This document shows positions 58,107 through 64,000 of a stretch of 64,000 nucleotides of DNA, in pieces. Both the position numbers and the translations under genes were made by a program. The stretch's first letter is position 1. Each line of letters begins with the position of its first letter. Origin of the DNA: an uncultured Ruminococcus sp. (lineage in GTDB: Bacteria > Bacillota > Clostridia > Oscillospirales > Ruminococcaceae). The notes under the pieces were generated by a model that saw nothing but the letters and a program-made list of their open reading frames with translations, was not told the origin of the DNA and did not search any database. The stretch covers positions 1 through 64,000 of the forward strand of contig CADCFQ010000015.1 of the NCBI GenBank assembly GCA_902800795.1. The letters are read 5' to 3'.

Positions 58107-58766
58107 CTAGCTTTTATCCCTTATAATAAACAGCAAAACAGCGAACCAGTGGAAAACACTGCCTGCTATCGTAAACAGATGCCAGATAGAATGGAAATAC
58201 TTCTTATCCTTGCGGACATAGAAAACTATACCCACAGTATAGAACAGCCCGCCGATAAGGATGAACCACAAAGACAGCGAGTTCACGTTATCGAGCATCG
58301 GCTTTACCGCAAAGATTATCGCCCAGCCCATAAGGATGTAGCAGACGACCGAAGGCTTGCGGAACTTTTCAAGGTTTATAGACGTAAACACTATACCTAT
58401 CACTGCCGCTCCCCAGATCACCCCGAAGAGCACCCAGCCCAGAGGGCCTCTTAAAGGCACCAGAGTTATCGGGGTATAGGTCCCGGCAATAAGGAAGAAA
58501 ATGGTGTTGTGGTCCATCACCCTGAAAAAGCGCTTGGCTTTCGGGTTCGTTATAGCATGATAGAGCGTAGACATTGTGTAGAGGATTATCAGCGATGCGC
58601 CGAATATCGACGAGCTGACAACGCCCCAGGCATTTGAATAGATAGCGGCAAACACTATCAGAACGACAGTTCCTGCTATCGAGAGCAGGCCGCCCACACC
58701 GTGAGTTACTGAATTGAATATCTCCTCTCCCAATGTATATCGTTTAACCGCCGGACTCTGTGCCAT
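58107..58766 (-). CDS. TrhA/hemolysin III family membrane protein
   Basis: A 219-residue protein with seven membrane segments. It has the PAQR-superfamily metal-site pattern: EIFNSVTHGVGG near residue 23, STLYHAI (His) near 76, FRVMDHNTIFFLIAGTYTP (Asp-His) and the C-terminal HSIWHLFTIAGSVFHW. AAGGAG lies before the ATG at 58766; the ATGs further upstream lack a ribosome site. Family members affect membrane lipid balance. It precedes the hydrolase gene by 11 bp. Confidence 0.9.
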   Translation of the reverse strand: MAQSPAVKRYTLGEEIFNSVTHGVGGLLSIAGTVVLIVFAAIYSNAWGVVSSSIFGASLIILYTMSTLYHAITNPKAKRFFRVMDHNTIFFLIAGTYTPITLVPLRGPLGWVLFGVIWGAAVIGIVFTSINLEKFRKPSVVCYILMGWAIIFAVKPMLDNVNSLSLWFILIGGLFYTVGIVFYVRKDKKYFHSIWHLFTIAGSVFHWFAVLLFIIRDKS

Positions 58767-58831
58767 CAGTCTCGCTCCTTCCATACAGTTATACATAATA
58801 AGTTTATCACTTTAATCGGGATATGTCAAGC

Positions 58832-58857
58832 AAAAAACGTTCGGATGAACGTTTTTT
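58832..58857. terminator. Two-way terminator hairpin
   Basis: AAAAAACGTTC and GAACGTTTTTT are exact inverted copies, so A-run and T-run flank the stem on both strands. Confidence 0.8.
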
Positions 58858-58945
58858 ACATGAGTCAGGGAATAACAAACATTCCTTAACGGATAAGGCT
58901 ATCGAAGGCGGTCATCGTTCTGCTCGCATTTGATCTACCGGTACA

Positions 58946-58978
58946 AAAAACAGGCACCGCTATGCGCAGTGCCCGTTT
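58946..58978 (-). terminator. Terminator of the foldase-like gene
   Basis: On the minus strand AAACGGGCACTGC pairs with GCGGTGCCTGTTT, followed by TTTTG-like sequence, 12 bp after the stop at 58990. Confidence 0.8.
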
Positions 58979-58989
58979 GACTTTATTAC

Positions 58990-60411
58990 TTAGGTTGTCT
59001 GATGCTTCTCGGAATACTCGACCTGTCTGTCGTAGACCACCTTGGGGGTGTATCTCTTGAGAGCCTTGTCGTTTACCTTGAAATCCATAGCCTCTACCCA
59101 GGAATCTATCTTTGCCTGGAATTCATCGCCCTTCATCTCCTGGAGAAGAGAATCGTGGTTCTCCTCTGCATAAGCAGATGCTCTTTCGGAAATATCGCCC
59201 CTTGCGATGATGTAGTAAGCGTTGTCATCCTCATAGGTCTTTACCTCGCCGGCAGACATATTATAGATGAATTCGTTGAGCTTGTAGCTCTTGTCGTCAT
59301 AGTCCTTCTCGTCCTTGTTCTCCTCATAGGTCTTCTTTATAGATGTAAAGTTGACCATCTGCTCGTTAGCATAGGGATCTTCCTCTGTCGTCTGCTCGCC
59401 GTCAGCGGAAAGATCATCGGGAGAAAGGTTGAGGTCTTCATCAGCGGTGCTGTCTGTCTCGCTGTCAGCAGCGGAAGAAGCAAGCTCCTCTTCCTCAGCA
59501 GCGCCTTCCTCGATGCCCTCTTCAGCGCCCTGAAGCGCATCAGCTTCGGCAACGCTCGAAGTATCATCAGCGCTTGACTCTTCGGTATCAGCCTCGCTCG
59601 ATGCTGCATCTTCAGCAGAAGTATCCGAATCAGCAGAAGACTCAGCCTCGCTGTCAGCTCCGGAAGAATCCTCCTCGGAAGCAGCTGCTGCCTCCTCCTG
59701 GAGACGCTCGTTATAAGCATCGATAACTTCATCGAAAGAAGTGAAGTCCTTGTCTCCTGCCATCTCGGAGAACTCGTCATAATGCGCCTTAGCGTCAGCG
59801 TTTGTCTGCTCTGCATCCTCTGCGTCAGCCGCAGCCTTTGAGATAGTGACTATCTTATATCTCATATAATTGTCTTTAACAAAGTTCTCCAGGTCGGATG
59901 CTGTAACCTCTTCCTCGCCGCCCTCACCGTAATAGTGATCGAACAGAGCCTGTCTCATATAAGAAGCCTTCTGTGCAAGCTTTACCGACTCCTTGGAGAT
60001 GCCCTCGTATTCAAGAAGCTCGCCCTGAGACTCCCAGGCATCGTTCACAGAATTGGTGAGCTCCTTGAGCTGATCCTTTGTAAGCTCGAGCTTGAGCTCT
60101 TCAAACTTGTCAACAACAGCCGCATATTCCTTTGTAGACTTGAGGGCATAGTCCTCAAGATACTCGGCGTAATCCTTGCCCTCTATCTTCTGGCTGAAGT
60201 AATCCTCAGTAACGCCGTCCTGATAGTAAAGCATCATATTTCTGTAGCTCATCTCGGTGAAAACATTGTAGATATAGATACCTGCATTTATTTTCTTTCC
60301 GCCTGCTTCCATAGCATAGGTCGTGTCGGAGCAGCCTGTGAAGGATGCGGCGCACACAGCCGAAGCCAATGCAGCGGCGATAAGTCTTTTTGCCTTAGAC
60401 ATTGCTATCAT
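58990..60411 (-). CDS. Foldase-like lipoprotein with long acidic linker
   Basis: A 473-residue protein with a signal peptide and lipobox (ASFTGC, Cys about residue 27). Residues 35-190 are helical like the SurA/PrsA N-domain chaperone fold. A stretch of about 110 residues made nearly only of Ser, Glu, Asp and Ala follows (about 250-365). The end returns to a PrsA-like pattern (NMSAGEVKTYEDDNAYYIIA), without a clear complete parvulin domain. It probably helps fold secreted proteins at the outer membrane face. Start choice: the ATG at 60411 fits the AAAGGAAAGG site; 60402 is possible. Confidence 0.75.
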   Translation of the reverse strand: MIAMSKAKRLIAAALASAVCAASFTGCSDTTYAMEAGGKKINAGIYIYNVFTEMSYRNMMLYYQDGVTEDYFSQKIEGKDYAEYLEDYALKSTKEYAAVVDKFEELKLELTKDQLKELTNSVNDAWESQGELLEYEGISKESVKLAQKASYMRQALFDHYYGEGGEEEVTASDLENFVKDNYMRYKIVTISKAAADAEDAEQTNADAKAHYDEFSEMAGDKDFTSFDEVIDAYNERLQEEAAAASEEDSSGADSEAESSADSDTSAEDAASSEADTEESSADDTSSVAEADALQGAEEGIEEGAAEEEELASSAADSETDSTADEDLNLSPDDLSADGEQTTEEDPYANEQMVNFTSIKKTYEENKDEKDYDDKSYKLNEFIYNMSAGEVKTYEDDNAYYIIARGDISERASAYAEENHDSLLQEMKGDEFQAKIDSWVEAMDFKVNDKALKRYTPKVVYDRQVEYSEKHQTT

Positions 60412-60452
60412 TTTCCTTTCCTTTGGCATTTTCGCCTTTACATACAATAGTA

Positions 60453-60481
60453 ATTATACTACAATTCCGAGAATAAGTCAA
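60453..60481 (-). promoter_or_regulatory. Promoter of the foldase-like gene
   Basis: On the minus strand TTGACT (60481-60476), 17 bp, TATAAT (60458-60453). The -35 overlaps the stop of the CYTH gene. Confidence 0.8.
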
Positions 60482-61023
60482 TACTTATTTTTCGCTTTCC
60501 CTATAAACCTTGCGTATTTGCCCAGGGGGGGCTTGTCAAAGGCTATGCCCATGCTTTCAAAGCGCTCCACCAGCGCCTTCGGGAACTCTCCTGTATATTC
60601 AAGCTCCGCCTCATAGTCCGTGACTCCCAGATACTCGCTCCTGTCAAGGCAGATCTCACAGCCGTCCATAAAAGCGGAGCGCCTTTCGGTGAACAGCGCC
60701 CCCATAGGGACCGCACATCCGAAATCCGCACCCGTAAGGTCTTTTAGCTCCTTATCCGTCAAAACAGGGGGTAAACTCTCCAGCTTCTTCTCGTATTCCT
60801 TTTTAACAGAGAGCGCTCCCTCCTCGCTGACAGGCATCTTGACCTGCAAAAAGAACTCCCCGTCTATCTCCCTCACCCGGATGCTCGAAAACAGCCTTGT
60901 GTTCTCGCACCTGTAATAATGGTTGGTCTGGCAAATGACCCTGTCCCACTCAAACTCTCCGCAAAGCCTGTCATACTGCTCTTTTGTGAGCATAACTTTC
61001 AGTTCACGTTCTATGTTCATCAT
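60478..61023 (-). CDS. CYTH-domain protein
   Basis: A 181-residue protein. The N-terminal NIERELKVML carries the ExExK signature of the CYTH (triphosphate tunnel) fold. Later strands have SSIRVREIDGEFFLQVKMP and ICLDRSEYLGVTDYEAELEY with the expected charged residues. Members hydrolyse inorganic or thiamine triphosphate, or act as class IV adenylate cyclases; which applies here is open. AGGAGG lies 6 bases before the ATG at 61023. Confidence 0.88.
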   Translation of the reverse strand: MMNIERELKVMLTKEQYDRLCGEFEWDRVICQTNHYYRCENTRLFSSIRVREIDGEFFLQVKMPVSEEGALSVKKEYEKKLESLPPVLTDKELKDLTGADFGCAVPMGALFTERRSAFMDGCEICLDRSEYLGVTDYEAELEYTGEFPKALVERFESMGIAFDKPPLGKYARFIGKAKNKY

Positions 61024-61142
61024 ATACTCTGCCTCCTTCTGTTCCGGCAAGCGCAAAACCAGATGACCGATCATCCTCGCCGCCAGACGGCAGGAAGAGC
61101 ATTTTTCACCGGTTTTACGATCGCCTGTAAATAGATATACAT

Positions 61143-61508
61143 TATTATATCACAGATCGAAGCTCTTCGCAAGTTATGTTATGTACATAAATATTCTCTT
61201 TTTATAGCATTTTAACAGAATATTTCTGTACTTTTAATATAGTATATTATACCATTTTATGTATTTTAACTATAAGCTTTTGTACGAATTTATGTATTTT
61301 AATTATAGTCTTAAATACAGTTATTTGTATTTTAAAACTATTGTTTTGTACAGTATTCTTCACTTTAAATATATTATAAAGTACATATTTTCGTATCTGT
61401 ATTTAATGGGTATTTTATTCCCCTTGTGATGCTGTTTGCAATACTTAAATTTGTACTTTTGCTATGCTTTATTATACGTTTTTTCTCCCTTTTTAATGTC
61501 AGGACAAA
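61143..61508. repeat. AT-rich intergenic array with a 33-bp period
   Basis: No gene is present. GTATTTTAA-type motifs begin at 61228, 61261, 61294 and 61327 (exactly 33 bp apart), with weaker copies near 61360 and 61393. A second motif TTTTGTAC (61278, 61344) and its variants TATTATAC (61245), TTAAATAC (61311) keep the same period. The approximate unit is GTATTTTAANTATA-TTTTGTAC plus spacer. Confidence 0.8.
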
Positions 61509-61545
61509 AAAAGCTCCGAAGCTTTTTTCGCTCCGGAGCTTTGTG
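61509..61545 (-). terminator. Terminator of the sugar-binding protein gene
   Basis: AAAGCTCCG and CGGAGCTTT enclose an AGCGAAAAAAGCTT-like loop that can pair further; T-rich DNA follows on the minus strand. Confidence 0.8.
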
Positions 61546-61552
61546 ATCGTGC

Positions 61553-62977
61553 TTACTTTTCGCCGTTTACGATCTTCTGGATCTCGGTGTTTATGGTCTT
61601 GATCTCGGAGTTGACCGTTGCGCTGTATGCCTCTCTTACGGATGCCCAGGTCTGCTGGTTGCCGTCAGCATCGGGCTGCGACGAAAGGATGTAGAGAGTA
61701 TCCGTCAGGCTGTTGTTGCCGTCAAAGGCCTTGGGGTCGCCGAGGGCATTGGAGATACCGTAGCTGTAATCATAGATCATGAAGTAATCAGGGGATACCA
61801 CATCGGTCTTGACGCCGTACATCTCTTCGGTCCAGGTGGGGTTGTTCTCCATGAACTTGTCCTTGTTGGTCTGCTGATAGTCCGGGTCGGTATAGGTAAC
61901 ACGGCAGCACTCCAGCCAGCACTTCATGGCTTCGTTCTTGGTGGAGCCTCTTGTCCACATGAAGGCCTTCATATCGGAGGTAGTTATCTTCTGGGGGTTC
62001 TTTGTATACTGGGGCATAGGAACGACAGCCCAGTCGTCGCTGTCCTTCGGGGCATTGCTTCCCGAATAAGCCCAGTCGCCCATAGCATAGAACAAGCAGC
62101 CCTGATTGAAGGCTTCTCTTGCGGAGCCTATCCAGCCGTTGAGGATGATATTCTCCTTGTTAAGGTCGTAAAGCAGGCTCTGTGCGGCTTCGATATCGGG
62201 GTCGTCAAGGTTCGACTCGAAGGTGCCGGTCTCACTGTCATAGTTTACAAGCGTCTTTCCGGTCTGCTGGGTTATATGCTCCTTGAAGAAGCCGTTTACT
62301 CCGTAGATCTCTTCGCCGTCACCGTTCTCGCAGTATTCTCTCATGATCTCGGCCCAGTTGTCCCAGTTCCACTCGCCCTGGAGATAAAGCTCATAAGGAT
62401 CGTCAAGACCTTCGTTCTCGATGATCTCATGGTTATAGCACATCATCGCCGAAGCTTCATATCTGAGCGGAGCAACATAGTGGTTGCCTGCCAGTGAATA
62501 CTGTTCTGCGTCGTCCTTAACGTCTGCCCACAGCGGATCGTCGAAGTTTACTATCGGGTCGATGGGCTGGTGCATATTTGCAACAACGTGAGCCGGGAAA
62601 GACAGCCACTCATAGTTTGTCATATCAGGGATGTCCTTGTTTGCCAGCAGCGCCGCAGCAAGGTCATCAAAGCGCTCGAAATAGCTTGTCCTCTGATACT
62701 CGATCTTTCCGCCCTTGTCCTCAAAAAGCGTAAGCTCGGTGCTCTTCTCGGGGTTGCCTCTTGTGGGGTTCAGGTCAGCCACGCCAAGATAGATAAGCGA
62801 GGTCTCTGCGCCCTCGGGGATAGCATCGACCTTATCGGTGGGCGCCACCTCAACGTTCTCGGTGGCCTCAAAGCTGTCATCCTTCTTCGAGGAGCTCTCA
62901 TCCTTGGAGCCGCAGGAAGCAGCCGAGAAAGCCATGAACACAGCTGCGCTCAAAGCGCATATCTTCTTCATTTTCAT
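61553..62977 (-). CDS. Extracellular solute-binding lipoprotein of a sugar ABC importer
   Basis: A 474-residue protein with a signal peptide and lipobox (FSAASC, Cys about residue 22), then a Ser/Lys/Glu linker. The body is a family 1-type substrate-binding fold: ALLANKDIPDMTNYEWLSFP, APLRYEASAMMCYNHEIIEN, GEWNWDNWAEIMREYC, and NQGCLFYAMGDWAYSGSNAP, with many Trp and Tyr residues as in oligosaccharide binders. AAGGAGGG lies before the ATG at 62977. It follows a GH43 gene on the same strand, pointing to hemicellulose sugars such as arabino- or xylo-oligosaccharides (inference). No permease genes follow here. Confidence 0.92.
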   Translation of the reverse strand: MKMKKICALSAAVFMAFSAASCGSKDESSSKKDDSFEATENVEVAPTDKVDAIPEGAETSLIYLGVADLNPTRGNPEKSTELTLFEDKGGKIEYQRTSYFERFDDLAAALLANKDIPDMTNYEWLSFPAHVVANMHQPIDPIVNFDDPLWADVKDDAEQYSLAGNHYVAPLRYEASAMMCYNHEIIENEGLDDPYELYLQGEWNWDNWAEIMREYCENGDGEEIYGVNGFFKEHITQQTGKTLVNYDSETGTFESNLDDPDIEAAQSLLYDLNKENIILNGWIGSAREAFNQGCLFYAMGDWAYSGSNAPKDSDDWAVVPMPQYTKNPQKITTSDMKAFMWTRGSTKNEAMKCWLECCRVTYTDPDYQQTNKDKFMENNPTWTEEMYGVKTDVVSPDYFMIYDYSYGISNALGDPKAFDGNNSLTDTLYILSSQPDADGNQQTWASVREAYSATVNSEIKTINTEIQKIVNGEK

Positions 62978-62990
62978 AATTGTCCCTCCT

Positions 62991-63025
62991 TGGATCATTT
63001 GACAAATACAAACTCTGAACGCCCA
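62991..63025 (-). pseudogene. Relic of a second GH43/CBM6-type gene end
   Basis: About 30 bp just before the solute-binding gene match the last codons of the GH43 gene with four differences. Read on the minus strand they give SEFVFVK and a TGA, compared with SEFVFIK and TGA at 63106. The TGA overlaps the leader of the solute-binding gene. Confidence 0.55.
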
Positions 63026-63105
63026 ACAGATACCGGTCGGTTTTCAGTTTTGCGATTCAGTTCTATCCTCTTTTTCCTCGCCCTTCGCCAGGTTTTACAT
63101 TAGGA

Positions 63106-63999
63106 TCATTTGATAAATACGAACTCCGAAAGCTCGAAGAGCTCTTTTCCTTCAAAAAACTGCGCCGTCCAGTCGGTTATCTTGTGGTCGGCAACAAAGT
63201 ATATGGAGTGTCTGCCTGTCAGCGGCCTTAGCCTCGCCTTATAAATACCGTCGCCTGTCCCTATCTCGCACACGCCAAGCTCTTCGCCGTTCTCCCAGTC
63301 ATCCGCCATTATCCTTATTTTGCATTTCGTTCCCATACCTCTTATCTTAAAGGCTATCTGCATGGTATCTCCGGTGAAGTCCTCACCGAAGTCAAAATAC
63401 TTATATCCCATGACCGCTCCGTCCCTGACACTTGTTATCACCCTTGTAAAGAGGTCCTTCTCGGTGATAAAGCAGCCGCCCTTGAGCACGCAGGCTATCT
63501 CGGCAGGCGTTATCTTATATGGGTCGAGCGCATCCTCGAAGCCCAGGGATGTCATCTCTACCGGCGGTATCGTGCCGTCGGGGAGTATCTCTATCCTCTC
63601 GGCGCACACACGCCTTGACATTATCGAACCGTTGGTCATCTTGTGGTAGAACACATACCACTGGCCGTTTATGCAGGCTATGGAGCCGTGGTCGTTGCCG
63701 CCGGGATAATCCACCGAGTTGTCGATTATATATCCACGGTAGGTAAAAGGTCCTCTCGGAGAATCCGCTGTTGCATAAGCAAGGCGGCTGCCCTTGCAGG
63801 GCGAATAGATCATATAATAGGTATCGCCTATCTTTCTCGGAGAGCTGGCTTCAAAAAAGCGCTGCTCCTCCGGAACGTCCTTTGCGTCTGCTATAACAGG
63901 GCGCATATACGAGCCATCCAGAACGGTGTGCATATCATCGGGGTCGAGCTCGTTCATATTCGACTCGGTAAAGCCGTAGTAAACATAGACCCTTCCATC
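63106..63999 (-). CDS. Glycoside hydrolase family 43 enzyme with CBM6-like tail, 5' end outside the window
   Basis: The frame is open to the window edge, so the N-terminus is missing. The visible part has RFFEASSPRKIGDTYYMIYS, GPFTYRGYIIDN, YPGGNDHGSIACINGQWYVF and YHKMTNGSIMSRRVCAERIE, the second half of a GH43 five-bladed propeller with the catalytic Glu in FFEASS. The last 125 residues (YKYFDFGEDFTGDTMQIAFK on) form a CBM6-like beta-sandwich. Such enzymes remove arabinose or xylose from plant polysaccharides. No signal peptide can be judged. It precedes the sugar-binding lipoprotein by 128 bp. Confidence 0.9.
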   Translation of the reverse strand, partial: DGRVYVYYGFTESNMNELDPDDMHTVLDGSYMRPVIADAKDVPEEQRFFEASSPRKIGDTYYMIYSPCKGSRLAYATADSPRGPFTYRGYIIDNSVDYPGGNDHGSIACINGQWYVFYHKMTNGSIMSRRVCAERIEILPDGTIPPVEMTSLGFEDALDPYKITPAEIACVLKGGCFITEKDLFTRVITSVRDGAVMGYKYFDFGEDFTGDTMQIAFKIRGMGTKCKIRIMADDWENGEELGVCEIGTGDGIYKARLRPLTGRHSIYFVADHKITDWTAQFFEGKELFELSEFVFIK

Positions 64000-64000
64000 A

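Noticed and set aside
61224..61415. CRISPR array as an explanation of the 33-bp periodic motifs
   Set aside because: The units are degenerate and contiguous, without identical repeats separated by unique spacers, and no cas genes are nearby.

Overview
The window looks like chromosomal DNA of a Gram-positive anaerobe of the Ruminococcus group (Oscillospiraceae/Ruminococcaceae). The evidence is sigma-A promoters (TTGACA-17-TATAAT), AGGAGG ribosome sites, heavy use of the ATA isoleucine codon, a type I dockerin on a secreted leucine-rich-repeat protein, a cohesin-like surface protein with a sortase-type C-terminus, a GH43 enzyme with a CBM6-like tail and a sugar-binding lipoprotein. This is inferred from gene content; no species is claimed.

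Layout. 1-5.3 kb: the end of an unknown gene, then a lipoprotein plus ABC exporter operon behind a good promoter. 5.3-6.4 kb: a small secreted protein and a decayed peptidase-like gene. 6.7-9.4 kb: a cyclic-di-GMP-I riboswitch with its own terminator in front of a large secreted beta-helix protein. 9.5-11.1 kb: a GLUG-type lipoprotein. 11.2-14.3 kb (minus): a cell-envelope sugar operon (two EamA/SMR-type membrane proteins, a GT2 glycosyltransferase, an ATP-grasp enzyme) carrying an internal deletion scar. 14.6-18.3 kb: a YfhO-family membrane protein and a second polytopic protein.

18.79-28.04 kb is an integrated mobilizable element of about 9.25 kb. It has a large serine recombinase, a TnpW-like peptide, a relaxase and MobC, a hairpin-rich oriT candidate, and a cargo operon of a GntR/YtrA-type regulator, ABC ATPase, two membrane proteins and a CPBP protease. 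Both ends can be fixed because it splits an HTH-desulfoferrodoxin-like gene; the halves rejoin in frame at a shared TGGGAG.

28.2-30.6 kb: a STAS antagonist and a SpoIIE phosphatase fused to an anti-sigma-like ATPase. 30.6-32.4 kb (minus): smpB, ssrA (tmRNA) and a phosphopantetheinyl transferase. 32.5-43.8 kb (minus): one long arginine operon, argG-H-C-J-B-D-F, all steps from glutamate to arginine apart from carbamoyl-phosphate supply, interspersed with a pentapeptide-repeat protein, membrane proteins and a GH3 lipoprotein. Tandem promoters and ARG-box-like palindromes lie upstream. 44.2-48.3 kb: an acyltransferase, a flavin reductase, a hairpin-rich repeat region and argS. 48.4-53.9 kb: two large secreted proteins sharing cysteine modules. 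54-58.8 kb: ricT/yaaT, a two-component system, a hydrolase and a TrhA/hemolysin III protein. 59-64 kb: a foldase-like lipoprotein, a CYTH protein, an AT-rich 33-bp repeat array, a sugar-binding lipoprotein and a GH43 gene running off the edge.

The best items for a second look are the c-di-GMP switch with a perfect 8-bp alternative pairing, the exactly delimited mobilizable element and its cargo, the relaxase whose catalytic region needs a non-standard start, the rffA/epimerase scar carrying a 19-bp palindrome, the 33-bp repeat array, and the three-cysteine modules shared by three secreted proteins.
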